From contig OX485809.1 of the NCBI GenBank assembly GCA_950295325.1, forward strand, positions 5,764,001 through 5,828,000: DNA of 64,000 bases. Direction: 5' to 3'. Below are positions 1 to 11,886 of the stretch, piece by piece (the first letter of the stretch is position 1; each line of letters begins with the position of its first letter). Source of the stretch: Polytrichum commune. Lineage: Eukaryota; Streptophyta; Polytrichopsida; Polytrichales; Polytrichaceae. A model generated the notes under the pieces. That model was not told the DNA's origin, did no database searches, and saw nothing but the letters and a program-made list of their open reading frames with translations. Both the position numbers and the translations under genes were made by a program.

Positions 1-87
1 GAAACTGTTACTGCAATTTGAACTTAACCAGAAATTGTAACTTGAATATTGTGCGCCATTTACAAACATACAATTCCTTTCGTGTGT

Positions 88-482
88 CAAGGTAGTTGGG
101 CCTTGTGTGATGACTCATGAGTCTTCTAGATTGGATACCTTTATTTGAGCGTTATATTTTAGCAAGGCTTGTAGTTAAAAACAGACACCAACAGGGCCAT
201 AACACACATGTCACAATGTGATTAAAACGCGAGTTTGGACTATGTGCTCAAAATACAAAATCATTTGACGTAGCAATAGTGGACTTAATTTGGAGGGCCT
301 ATGTGTTCAGTTTAGAAGTTGAAGAATTTTCACTTTATACTCTTTATAAGTTTTGTATCTCTACTTCGATTCTGAAATTTGAAATGGCAATCTTTGTAAT
401 CCACAATTGCCAATTGGATGGGTCCATTCCCGAGTTGATCCACAACCATAAATGTCTGTGGAGTTGGATTTGCCCACATTAG
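88..482 (-). mobile_element. MITE family C copy, decayed
   Basis: Starts near AAGGTAGTTGGGCC and shares ordered blocks with 7604-7967: ACACATGT...ATGTGATT, TATGTGCTCAAA, GGGCCTATGTG and GGAGTTGG...GCCCACA. No coding content; the two short frames here are chance. Confidence 0.55.
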
Positions 483-2739
483 GTGAAGAACCCATGAGAA
501 ATTTGTGTGACCTCAACCAAACATAGTTTGACTGAAAGAAAGTTGACAAGATTTAATATGATCGAAATGAATAAAGACTCCCAAGTTTATGTTTAGGAGT
601 ATATTGACAGAATTTTCAATACACCCTGAGAGAAACCAAGCAGTGTGATGGTGATACGCTGACAATGAACACTATTGGAATCCAGTGGATTTGATGTCGT
701 ATTTGTTTGTCACACGTTCTGACATTCTTAGTTATCACTGAGAGTGTCATATTTGTGACATTATTGTGCTCAATAAGTTGACATTAACGCAGTCAAAATG
801 CATTAGTGGAAGAAGTCGAACTCCTCAAAATTGTTAAACTTTGGTCATTGTTGAGTGTCATTTCCATACCCTTATTTAGTCGTTACTCCCACATCTGTGG
901 GCCAAAGAATAAATCTCAACTTGTACCGGGAATGTTCACCATATAATTCTTGTGGCTGCATATTCAGGGTTGAAATTGTAGTTGGGCAACTTACACAAGC
1001 TATGCACGATTCCGCAATTAGATTTCATTCCTCTTTAGAAAGAGAAGGCTCGCCTACCACTTAGTAATGTTATGTCAAGGTTTGATGATCAACTAATGTG
1101 TGGCATCCTATTGCAGACACTTCCAAATGCAAAAACCATGTTGGCTGTTGGATTGGATTCAGTGTTGTCTCATGTATTTGGCATTTTATAAATCACACAG
1201 ATTGTCATTTGTTCAAGTTTCACAATCAAGGTTGAGATGTAAGAATTGTACTTCGACCGCAAAGGCACCAGCATACTGGTATCGAACATAGGTCACGGCA
1301 ACTTCTGGTAGCAGGCATTGCATGAGGTTTTACAATATACCCACATTCGCAAATCCAACATCAATTGAAAGATTCAGCTTATAAAAATGCACGTCAGCGT
1401 TCAGAAACTTTTCTACATTGCTATGTGCAATTAGGTTTCCCCATGCTAATTTATCGACATTGCACACTGTTCTGAATATTATTTCTATGGTAACAAAATG
1501 CAAGTTTACCTTCTTTATTTTACTGTGGTTGCTATATGGACGAGTAAACAAAGTTATAAAACTGTAAAAATCTGAATTTGATCCAAGCTAGGTTGCATGG
1601 TTAAAGAGGCAACCTAATTGCAGATATCAGTGCACGTAACTTACAACCCGGAAATCTTGGAGCATGTCGGACTGCCCAACGTCAGTGTTGGAGGGACAGT
1701 AATGAGGGTCTGCAGAAATCTGGTGTTGTGTTAATTTCCCAACGCAGGTAGATTTTGTGTTTCCTTAATTCAGGCAGGCTCCACCTCCAAGCCGCTTTGG
1801 GAATGGTGGCCATGAGGACCCTGTGGGGTCATAACTATAAGCAGAAATGGAAGTACAAGCAAATACAATTTTAGAAAAAAAACCACCAAATATTAAAAAA
1901 ACAGCAAACTTACGTACTACAAAGTAGGTGCACACTGCAATTTTTATAAGTGAGAGCACCATATTGAATGTAGGATCATCTTCAACACCAGTGTTGAACC
2001 TCGTCTTCGTGACTCACAATTGCTAGCTAGATGAAACAGTGTTTGTTCCGACACAATTGGTCATGACCAAAATAATATTTATATATATAAATTAACAGTA
2101 GTATAGCACGGCGGTGTGCAATGTCCAATCTGGCAGAGAGGTCAAGATTGTGTGTGGAGTTGGAAGCTCCCGCAATATGGTCACATGCCTAATGGAAGTG
2201 AAGGAATACAAAAGCTCTGCACTTGAAGCAACACTTAGCAGTATATATCCTTCTCATATTCTCAATTGGTCCAGCCCGTTGAAATCCAGTCAAGTTTCTC
2301 CGTCACAGCATAGAACTCCCTGTATGTATGTACACCTCACGTCTCTAATTTGTCGTGTTGCGCCCCTTCCACAAACTTAACATCAATGAGTGGCGCCTCC
2401 TGTTGGCACTGAAGTAGGGACTTGCAATGCGTTTAAGTTATTGCTTTAACTGAGCACGCCCCCTGCATGCCCACAAGTTGCATAATCTTGTTTAATTTGG
2501 CTTGACACCACCATCCTTTGATAACTGGGCGATCGTTTTTAATCCCATATTCTCCAATCTTGTCTGCAGATGGGCATGTTGAGGATGTTGCCATTCACTG
2601 TAGGTATGTGGCCTTATTGTGGGCACTTCCAACTCCACATTCACTTTTGACCTTTGGATCGGATTGAGATTTTTCTCCTCCCTGTCAGTGGTTGTAAACC
2701 ATGAGGTGGTTGTCATTTCAAGTTCAACATCAAAATTGC
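483..2739. other. Intergenic, no gene seen
   Basis: AT-rich sequence with only short, unsupported frames. A fragment at about 2110-2200 (GGAGTTGGAAGCTCCCGCAA) resembles the right end of family C. A motif near 1610-1635 (GCAACCTAATTGCAGATATC) recurs near 14350. Confidence 0.5.
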
Positions 2740-3060
2740 GATGTAAAAAATTATAAGAGGTCAAAAGTGAAGATTCTCCTTCTCCTCAAATGATCACATA
2801 GGTCCTCCCGATTATGTTCCTTGTTGGAGGCTAGAATGGTGTCTATGCTTTTGATCACATAGTCCCATCTCATCGCGAAACAAAAGGAGAGCTTGATTTT
2901 CATTCCACAGAGTCTCCTCGTGTGAAACCATTGGCTTTTCTTTGTCACGGTGATTTGTTCTTTCCAACAAACTTGCCATATACTCAAATATCTAGGGTGT
3001 TCAAGGAATAAGGGTGATCACATAAGGCTCACATATACCTTCAATTTAATTGATGTTTGA
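2740..3060 (+). mobile_element. MITE family C fragment
   Basis: Contains AGTGAAGATTCTC, TCACATAGGTCCTCCC and TTATGTTC in the family C order (compare 56810-56860), but lacks recognisable ends. Confidence 0.45.
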
Positions 3061-4662
3061 GCATCTCTTATGAATTGGAACCATTCAAATAAAACTATCT
3101 TAAAGTGGAAAGAAGCTCTCTGAGGAAGGTTCGACACACTATTTAGCAAGTCTTCTTGAATATGCTAGGATTGTGTGGACTAAAGTGCTTCAAATTGTGG
3201 AGGCCTCCAACTACAAGGAGGTCATGGACGAAATCGATGTGATTTCCAAGGAAACAATCTCATACACCCCTGGCCTAATTACAAAATCTCATGACCGACT
3301 AAGCTAACAAAGTTAGAGGTGCTAAAACTCTCCCCTCTATAAGTTGCATATTTGAAGGGGCGCAAGTGTCTAGAGGGCAGAGAGCACCTCTAAATTAGTG
3401 ATAATGAGAATGTGTGCACACCTACTTTGTAAAGTCGCCTCTAAATTGTTTAGAGGTGTCCGCTTGGAGGATGTGTGGGGATGCTCTTATGCATTAATAC
3501 CTTCTTAGGGTTGCCTAGTTTCACTGTATGCACCCGAGAGAGTTGCCCCCCTCTCTGTCCAGTGCCTCATGCTAGTAGAAGTGAGGATATAATGTATAGT
3601 GCAAGATTGGAGCCCCTCATAAGCTTTACAGCTGGATCTTCAAAATTTAAGATTGGTGACATTGTATGTGTTTTTGGCAATGAAATAAAGCCTTTCATTT
3701 GTCTTCAGAAATATATATAAAACACACACGCACACACACACTCAAAGGTCATCAGCAGGTCATCACCCAACCTCACACATATGCCTTGGTACCTCGTCTC
3801 CATACCTCGCCTCCATACAACAAACCCAGGAAGAATCAAGGTATCATTGAGGGATACCAAATAGCTATATTAAACACAACATTATGTCCACATCCACCTA
3901 GGTGATTCAACCAATTGAAAATACCACATGAGCTTCCAACATGACATTGTTCAAAGTCATTTCTTCTGAAAGGGTTGAGGTTTCAAACTTAGAATAAGTT
4001 CAAGACTGCTTTGCTAAGATACAAGTACCCTGTATGCTCCATCAGCAGATCCCTGAATAACAGACACGTGTTTATATCAATGTCGTGTCATTGAATACCT
4101 AACCCTGCTGAAAATGCTCAGAAATACTAGGGGACGATTCCTCTAGTTATTGTTTCAAGTGACTTTGTATTTTTCGGATAACAATCTCAGCAGGTAGTTG
4201 ACAGTGTCTTCATTTTGTATAGCCAGAAATTCAGGTTAAAAGTTGAAGTTGAAGATACTTATTGAGCTGTAAATCTCCCGAGGAGCCCCAATCTTGCATT
4301 ATTCATTTTTTCCTCACTTCTACTAGCCTGAGGCACTAGATGCTTCGTATCAAATGTTGCACAGAATGTAGAGCCCATGTAGAGATTGACATACATGGTG
4401 AAATAACCTCCGGAGGTCGTACAGCCACAGGGGGGAGAATCATGTGCACACGAACAAGAGATAAAAGTGTTTTAACACTTCAAAGGCTTTAAATCTGGGA
4501 GGGAAGCCCTGGATTTTACAGCCAAACACATAACCACAGCAACAAAGTAACTGTGGTGCCCTTTTTTTCCATTCTCTTTTTATTGGGTGTGTGTGTGTTC
4601 ATGCGGTCTTGAGAATGTGGATCAGCCCATTCTTTCACAATCATGGGCATAAACTGGTTGCT
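3061..4662. other. Intergenic, no gene seen
   Basis: No open frame of interest. A short (CA)n tract lies at 3721-3742. Nothing else recognisable. Confidence 0.5.
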
Positions 4663-5145
4663 CATCCAAGTGGAGAGCACTCCTAGCACCTCACATGTGT
4701 GTTTTGATCCGTGCAGAGAGTGTTTCGTCCATAACCTCCAGATTATGTCCATGTGCATACCAGTTACGCCTCATTGCCTCCGCTCATCCAAGTGGAGATC
4801 ACTTCCAACAACTCCCTTGTGCTTTTTCTATTTGTGCAATCCATAACCTCCAGTTTCTATCCATGAAGGAACCGGTCACGCCCCACGATGCATTGGTCCT
4901 TCATCCAAGTGGAGAGAACTTCCAACAACTACATGCAGTTTTTCTATCTGCGCATAGAGCATTTTGACATGCATAACCTCCAGTTTTGTTGTCCATGAGC
5001 GGAGCGGTAATCCCTTATCGCCGGTCAATCATCCAAGTGGAGAGCACCTCCAGCAACTCACATGTGCATTTCTATTTGTGCAGAGAGCATCCATTCAAAA
5101 CCTCATGTTTTTATGTCCATGAGCGCAGTGTTTATGCCCTGTAAA
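4663..5145. repeat. Tandem repeat, about 120-bp units, four copies
   Basis: Units begin CATCCAAGTGGAG at 4663, 4785, 4902 and 5030. Each contains a CAACTC/CAACTA block, TTTTTCTAT-like text and CATAACCTCCAG followed by a GTCCATG-type end. Divergence between units is moderate, so the array is old. The short frames across it differ between units and are not conserved. Confidence 0.8.
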
Positions 5146-5164
5146 CAACCTGAGTGGGTGGATG

Positions 5165-5545
5165 TTTTGATTGGTGTCGCAGCTCGTCATCACCTCTCCT
5201 CTCATTGGTTATGTAGTCCACAAAAACATGTGGGTGTTATTTGGATCATTATTCATGTTCTTCAATTTCTAATGATCGGATTCACACAACAAAACATGTG
5301 TTGCATTAGCAAACCTATGATGAAGCGTTGGCAGAACTCGTGCCTTCCTTGATTTAGTTATGGTTTATCAAAAGTGCATGTTTGTCGATTCTTAAACTGA
5401 ATACATAGGTCCTCCCAAATGTGTTCACTATTGAGTGTAGAGTAGTTAGTAAAATCTTAAGATATTAAACTTGTGCCTTTACAGTGTATGTTCATTGATC
5501 CTCGCCGAACCACAAACCAATCAACTATAGGGGCCCGATTAAAAG
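5165..5545. repeat. Dispersed repeat shared with 45136-45520
   Basis: Matching blocks include TTCATGTTCTTCAATTTC, TGTTGCATT(A/G)GCAAA, GATGAA(G/A)CG, TTAGTTATGGTT and GTCCTCCCAA. The last about 150 bp belong to family C. Both copies lie in the same orientation. Confidence 0.6.
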
Positions 5546-7603
5546 AAAAGTGACAGAGTAACACCCAGTGTGTATGTTTGATAGATTTCATTCGACATTC
5601 AACTTCAAATCCGAAGTGTCACGTGACGTTTCCAAAAACAAAAATGAATGTCGATTGACATCTACATTTTCTTCTAAAATATCACCTCAACGTCACATGC
5701 TTAGTAGTATGTGTCATTTCAATTTCTAAAGTGTCAATTGACTTGTGGGTTTTTTCTTCACAAATCATACTACATACATGTCAAAATCTAAATCATGCAT
5801 GTCGATTGACATGCATTTTATTCTTGTGCAAATCTTTGCATGTCAAATGTCAAAAACTTGCAAAAACTTTGTCAAAAATACACACTGGTGGAGCAAATGC
5901 CGGTGGAGCAACATAGACCAAAACCCTCCAAGTCGAGAGCATGTTTCTTGTGTTGGAAAGTGAAGCCCCAAATTTGGCACTCCACATTATATTTGGAGAA
6001 TTGGATTCACCAGCGAAACAAGGGCCGCCACAACTGGTTCGTTGGAAAGTAGCCCAGGATTAATAACACGTGACTGTTAGAAAATTCGACAGTTCAGATG
6101 AGTAATGGCATCTGCCTCCTTCCTTCTTTAGCTGCCCAATGACTCACAAAAGCTTCAAGTGATTTCCATGGGCAAATATAATCCTCCACTTTGTTCTAAT
6201 GAGCCAAATGCCACCCAACATTTTCAGAAACATCAGCTCCATGCCTTCCACTCCTCATGTATTCTTTCCCAGAAGGCTAAATTTCGATACTGGAATAATT
6301 ATTGCCCTCAAGGAGTTCATAGAAGCCAACGAGAAACTGGCAATCAGGATTTTTATGTTCTTCATATCTCCACTCAAAGTGCACATTGTATGATTCATAA
6401 AGTGGTTGTTGTGAACGTGACCCATTTTGATGTGAACACGTGTTTGATATTTTGACATTTTTGTGTGTCCATTCGGATGTCAGATGGTGTGTAGAAAGAA
6501 GAGCATGTTACATCCAAACAAGTATGTATTCTGTTTGAAAATATAGTCATGAGGGACATCTTGGATACATGGAAGTGGTTTCAAAACGGTTCTGAAATTA
6601 AACTCCGGCTCTTATTTCCATCAGAAGTAGTGGTCCCAAAGTGGATGTCTACAAGAACCACTCCATAATGTTGGAGAAGATTTCCATCGCAATTACTTGT
6701 TCAAGCTTTAACCGCACTTCAACATAATTATTAAGGCCAACTTCCATAGAGTGAACTGGACAGACACTGTTTTGGCTCCATGGATGTGGACATAGCCTCA
6801 TAAAGGCTCAAAGTTCTTGCACAATATCTTGGCCGCCCTCCTTCACAAAGCGAGCTTTAAAAGTGTAGCCGGAAAGCTCACTAAATGGGAGGCCCTTTGA
6901 CCATGGTCAAACCTCACCATGGCATGAGGAGTTTTGATTGGGAGGTGGATTAAAGATTTGATAAAAAGGTACTAGGCCCTAAAATATTATGCACATGGAC
7001 AATCGTTGCTTTCAAAGCCTTGACATCAATTGGACCTACTAAGGCCGTCTATTAACCCCTAAATGCCCAAGATGCTAAAAAGTGGTTGTGAGTGTTTTTC
7101 AAAGATATATTTTTCAAGGCAAACTTTTTTCTTTTTTTCTTTTTACTTCTTGCATCTTGACATTAAAAAAAGAAAGAGGTTTACACCTTGTGAAGCAAAC
7201 CTATCGGAACTTTATATCAATGAGTTTAAGATATGGACCTTGAAGTGGTTGAACCCTTAATTTTTTTTTTGTTACAAAATTAGCTATTTCAAGAAAGTAA
7301 CAATGTCAATGACATAAATATCTTTGGTTTTTCCCACCAATTATGCAACTCATATTTTTAGCCAATCGTATTAGAGATCAAGTACTTTTGATAGATCTTA
7401 GATTTTTTATTCTGAAGGAAAATGCTCGTAAAATGATTTGGTGGGGACCAATGATAAAGATCCATATTCCAACTGCACATATGTGATTTTAAATTAACTT
7501 TTTATAACTTTCTCTTGTCTACCAACACAAAATAAAGTTTCTAAGCCATACTTCATAGTTCATCTTCGATTTAAGCTAAAACCCTAGGCTTTTAGGGGTT
7601 ATT
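5546..7603. other. Intergenic with three TGTC(A/G)ATTGAC palindromes
   Basis: The palindromic core TGTCRATTGAC occurs at 5649, 5732 and 5799. The last expands to ATGCATGTC-GATT-GACATGCAT (5796-5817). The rest has no recognised feature. Short AT-rich frames are discounted. Confidence 0.45.
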
Positions 7604-7967
7604 AAGGTATGTGGACCTTACGCATGCAGTTATATACAAATTGTATTCGCCATCTTGTTGTTGAGTTCAGACACCAAAAGATACATGTTGAAATGTGATT
7701 GGGGTATGTGCTCAAACTGCACGATTGATTCTACATTTTACAATTGAACACAACTGGAAGGGCCTATGTGATCATTTGAGCAGTAAGAGAATCTCCACTT
7801 TGGACTCTTACGACTTTCGCATCTCTATCCCAGATTCAAAACTTGCTTGATGAAAATATATGTGAACTATTGTTGCTAACTAGATGACAAAGACACTTCT
7901 CAAGCCGATGCAATGGCCATAAATGTTTGCAGGATTGGGAAGCGCCCACAATAGTGCCACATACCTT
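7604..7967 (-). mobile_element. MITE family C, complete copy
   Basis: About 360 bp bounded by AAGGTATGTGG and its reverse complement CCACATACCTT, with TA on both sides. It defines the ends of family C, the commonest family in the window. No coding capacity. A TA duplication would fit a Tc1/mariner-type origin, but this is weak evidence. Confidence 0.65.
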
Positions 7968-8137
7968 AATAAAAAAGCTCATTCCCATAGACTTCTTGCC
8001 CAATTCCGGTTTCTCCAGCCACCACCTCCCTCATTGCAGATCCATTCTCAAGCTCCTTGTCAGTTCCTAGGATATAAACAAAACAGTCAATGGCCCTTGA
8101 AATCGACTTAATTGTGTCTCCACATATTTCACTACAA

Positions 8138-8299
8138 ACACATATTAAGCCTACTGCTCTACGACACTGGGAAAATCATCATGCGTCACTGGAGAATCTG
8201 TAAATTTACCACAACGATGAATTTGCATATTTCTTTCACCGACTCAAGAGGACGATTGCCTGGGACTCATATCATGGTAGTGTCGATTAAGTTTCTCAA
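8138..8299. repeat. Partial copy of the 57480/62073 repeat
   Basis: Shares CACTACAAACACAT, ACTGG(A/G)AAAAT, a TCACTGGAGAATCTG-like block, TTTCTTTCA and CTCAT(A/C)(T/G)CATGGTAG in the same order as 62370-62520. Only the middle of the repeat remains. Confidence 0.55.
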
Positions 8300-8521
8300 T
8301 TAAGTTACACGATGCAAGCCTGTTGCATTTTGTTGTGCCATTTTGATGTGTTCTTGGAAGGTCACTGAGACAGGCTTGAAAACTTGGCCTTCTTGGCAGC
8401 CAGAAGGACCACATATTTCAACAGCTTCTTCAAATGAAACTTCTTCAGTGAAGGCTAGCTCCAGGGATGCTTGATAAGTGGCCACACTTTGTTGCCTCTG
8501 GATTTGGTTTTCCATTTTCAC
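8300..8521 (-). pseudogene. Coding-like exon fragment, unknown family
   Basis: A 73-codon minus-strand frame ending in TAA at 8300. Its composition looks protein-like, unlike the low-complexity chance frames around it: Glu/Ala/Val-rich with a CGPSGCQEG motif and no bias to one residue. The first ATG is codon 3 (MENQIQ). It is too short to assign. Sequence just upstream (CAAAG) could be a splice acceptor. I do not recognise it. It could be an exon carried by a repeat or the remnant of a dead gene. It could also be chance. Confidence 0.3.
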
Positions 8522-8599
8522 TTTGAAAATTTAGCTGTTAGTTCAAGGAGTGCCACAATGAATTTCCTAAGGATGAACATGAATTTTGCAACACATTCA

Positions 8600-8638
8600 A
8601 AGAAGAAGAAGAAGAAGAAGAAGAAGAAGAAGAAGAAG
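8600..8638. repeat. (GAA)n microsatellite, 13 units
   Basis: Uninterrupted AAG/GAA run of 39 bp. Confidence 0.95.
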
Positions 8639-8920
8639 GCATCCAGAGTATAATAGAATACACGGATTTGTGCTTTATAACATTGTTGGGTAACAAAGGT
8701 CACAAGCATTGGAATGGGGAAGATCACTGGATGCTTTAGTTCACATGAGATAGGGGAACTCATGATCCAATGTGAGATGGGGTTTTTATCAAGCGGTTGT
8801 TAAGAACACTTCACCCTTTTGGGTGTCACCCTATGAAACAAAGGCTGATGTGGGCAGGGACTAAACTAGTTTACGAATCAAATCTGATGTCTAAAATCCA
8901 TTACAATGTACACATGTATT

Positions 8921-9153
8921 GGTGCACACACAACGGTTAAGTGTCGTGAGGGCCTACAATTTCACTTCCATGTACTATAGTACAACGTTTTGGGACTTGC
9001 AAATGGTTTAAACTCTCCATGATCGCATGTTTATTTGCAACTCTTCTTATAAATCATCAAACATTTTATAGCCGATGAAATTACTCGGACCAAAACAACA
9101 AGGTTGAAATTACTTGGACCAGTCTCACGACATTTAACCGTTATGTGTGCACC
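8921..9153. mobile_element. MITE with 30-bp terminal inverted repeats
   Basis: The left end GGTGCACACACAACGGTTAA and the right end, the reverse complement of TTAACCGTTATGTGTGCACC, pair over about 30 bp with two to three mismatches, giving a 233-bp unit. No target duplication seen. Confidence 0.65.
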
Positions 9154-9301
9154 GTAGTACTAGACGGATGCCATCAAGGATATTTGGAGCTTGATCTCAA
9201 GTGAACCAACCTTGTGGTTTCAAAACCCTAAACAAAACCACAAGGTTGGTTCACTTGAGATCAAGCTCCAAATATCCTTGATGGCATCGTCTAGTACTAC
9301 G
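9153..9301. repeat. Near-perfect 68-bp-arm hairpin
   Basis: Arms 9153-9220 and 9235-9301 are reverse complements apart from one extra G in the left arm; the loop is 14 bp. It begins where the preceding MITE ends. Such arms could be a recent foldback element or a source of small RNAs. Confidence 0.88.
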
Positions 9302-9576
9302 TTCAATTATACTTTACCAAGATTTATATATCATTTAGTTAGCCAAAGGTAAGGAAAAAACATGAACATCTTGTCATGCACACATTATTGTTACACATGG
9401 ATGTTACTAGACTTGAGTTTTATAAATATCAAATTTCTTTGCGGAAGATGTGTAGGCAAGCACAAGAGTTTTTTGAATGTGGACTACAACACTTAGATGT
9501 TAGATGGAGATGGAAGTTGGATATGTGCACACATACAAAGGAGCAACCCTCCTCGACATAATCCCTCTCATGCACT

Positions 9577-10385
9577 AAGGTAGATGGACCTTATTTGGTT
9601 ACTCTTTGTTGTTTGCTACCTTATATTACTTGGATTCACCAAGTTGAGATTTTTGTGCGTTTGCACATAGACTTGTTTTAAATCTTAGGGTTGACTATCA
9701 ATGGGCACCACAATAGTTGTATATCTCTTATCTATCCATGCTAAAACCCTATCCCTATAGGTTTGTGGTTGAATCACTTCATTTTTGCGTACTGCACTAA
9801 TTTGGGGTCTTCGGAACTAATTATGGGCATTGATTTATTTTAAAATATTTATTTGCACACTATTTCAAGGCATATTTGTTGGATGAATGAGAGGTCCGAG
9901 ATCATTCCCTCTCGCCTCCATAATCTTACATTTCTCATTAAGCATATTTTCAAGAACATATACCCAAAAAATACATGTTAGCACAACATGGGACATGAAG
10001 GCCTATGTGATTATTATTTTTTAAAGTATCTTCCCTTCAACCTCTTATAACTTTTGCATCCCAATTCTCATTCTAAAACTTTAAACGGTGATCTTCTATG
10101 ATTTTCTATCAATTGCTAACTAGATGAGACAATTCTAAATTTCAATCCAACGGTCAAAATTGTCTTGGAGTTGGAAGTGCCCACAACAAGGACACATGTA
10201 CTATGGGATTCCCATGGTCGCACATTCGTTGTGGACCACTGGATGGTAGAAGACACATGTTACAATCATCTAGTGGTCCACAACAAATGAGATGATTCGC
10301 AATATGATCCAAGGGTCAAAATTAAATGTGGATTGGAAGGGAGTTTGAAGTGCCCACAATAGAGCCACATGCCTTAGATGTTTGA
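9577..10385 (-). mobile_element. MITE family C copy with inserted sequence
   Basis: Starts AAGGTAGATGGACC and ends CCACATGCCTTAG. It has GGCCTATGTGAT and TTTTGCATCCC blocks and a duplicated GGTCAAAATT...GTGCCCACAA segment on either side of the hairpin at 10223-10290. It is longer than the 360-bp family length because of added sequence. Confidence 0.5.
10223..10290. repeat. Small hairpin, 28-bp arms
   Basis: CATTCGTTGTGGACCACTGG pairs with CTAGTGGTCCACAACAAATG. It sits inside the family C copy and is flanked by repeats of that copy, so it looks inserted. Confidence 0.75.
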
Positions 10386-11048
10386 TCACTAACAATCTTT
10401 GCTAGATCACACCTTAGATTTTTGACACTTTTGGGGAATTGAGACTTTAAGTCAATGCTCATGAGGTCCGCATGAGAGCAGTTGAGTCCGGAGGGTTGGA
10501 TTAGGTTGGATTTATATCAAGCTCCAAGTCCAAGAATCTTGGGGCTCAAACCACCCCTACGAGGACCTCACTTCATACTTAAGATTGGACCCAACCTTAA
10601 AGATAGGCTTCTCAAACTACACTGCATACCTATGAGTGACCTAGGTAATTGACCTACGTCATCAAGAAATTGTCCTATGTCACTGAAAATTTTGCAAATC
10701 TACCACAATGGTAGCTTTGCATACTTCTTAGCATGACGCAAAGAGATTGTTAAGAACTCGTATATAAGATGATACCGGTAGTGCTAAGAGGAATAGATTC
10801 TTGAGAGGAGACTACCAAAATTGGGCACAAAAGTGAGATGAGGTTATTGCCACTTAATTTTTGTCATACCTCAAACCCGAACCATACCGTAGACTCCTTG
10901 GTACCAATTTTTTTGTTCTCGACCAATATCATAACATTATTAAGCTTCACAAGCATGCTCCACTTTTAGAATAACAATACATCCATTCAAGTTGCAAGTC
11001 AGGGGCCTCTCATAGCAATGACTGATAGGGAGATGTTGAGTCATACTA
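10386..11048. other. Intergenic with a fragment of the 57480/62073 repeat
   Basis: At 10637-10760, the block GGTAATTGACCTACGTCATC...AATTGTCC...TCTACCACAATGG follows the order of 62380-62470. Nothing else recognisable. Confidence 0.4.
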
Positions 11049-11418
11049 AGGGTCACTTCACACACGAGCCATGACCATGAAATTGTGAAAGCCCAAAAGA
11101 AAGTGTCCAAAGGCCGTCCCAACATACCTCCAAAATCATGTAGTGTGGTCACGGATCTTCAAGTGTAGTGTGAAGTCATATGTGATTGGGCCCTCAACCA
11201 AATGCTATTTCAATGAATTTCTATTCATGCGGGTCCTCACACATGATAAAATAGAATAAATCAATGGTTTTGAGCGTTTGGAGTGCCAGGGTCCCCATGT
11301 TTTGTGTTAGGCCTACCTTCAAGAGGTGGTTTTTGAAAATACTCCAAGTGACCATGAAACATGACCCATTCAATGCCATGTAGGAATCCATGTAGACTTT
11401 ACATCCGTCTGTAAGTAA
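11049..11418 (+). mobile_element. MITE family A, right-truncated
   Basis: Starts AGGGTCACTTCACACACGAG and follows family A through GAGCGTTTGGAGTGCCA and GGAATCCATGTAGACTTTACA, then stops near 11418 without the right end. The short minus-strand frames across it are not genes. Confidence 0.8.
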
Positions 11419-11532
11419 GCTTAGCAGTCGGTTCTCCCCGTTCATTGGCCCGAACTTATAAGGCAGATGCAACCAATTGAGTGAGTTATCTTAAACTAAT
11501 AGTGATTGGACCTCAAGCCTCATGACATACCA

Positions 11533-11880
11533 ACGTAGGTGGGTTGTAAATGGTTGCTTTATTTTATCAGCCCACCTCTTCTAGTATATGAAACACGTGA
11601 TGAGGACGAGATGGTTAGCAAATCCAAATCAAGGTCATAGCCACTTTCCTCATGATTTTTGGAGCTCATGTGAATATCTTATTTAGCATCAAAGTAAATT
11701 CTCTCATGCTCATCAAGTGGTGGTCATATAGCTCTTCCCTCCCCCCCCCCCCCCCCCCCTCCCCGTCTCCCGCCAAAAATGAAACTAAAAAGTTGGCGAT
11801 TGAACTTAGAGTGATTGCCATATTTTGAGCACACAGTCCAATCTCGTTTAAACATATATCGTACATAGGCCACTTACCAC
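11533..11880 (+). mobile_element. MITE family C copy
   Basis: Has the family C blocks CCCACCTCTTCTAG, GAAACACGTGATGAG, GAT(G)GTTAGCAAATCCAA, TGAATATCTTAT and CACAGTCCAATCTC. A poly(C) run of 19 (11741-11759) interrupts it. Confidence 0.7.
11741..11759. repeat. Poly(C) tract
   Basis: Nineteen C in a row, prone to length error in sequencing. Shorter C or G runs occur at 20131, 27174, 46744, 50031, 54982 and 59786. Confidence 0.9.
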
Positions 11881-11886
11881 TCACAG

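Noticed and set aside
4663-5145. Array as a CRISPR locus
   Set aside because: Units are about 120 bp and diverged throughout, with no short constant repeat and unique spacers; the context is plant-like.
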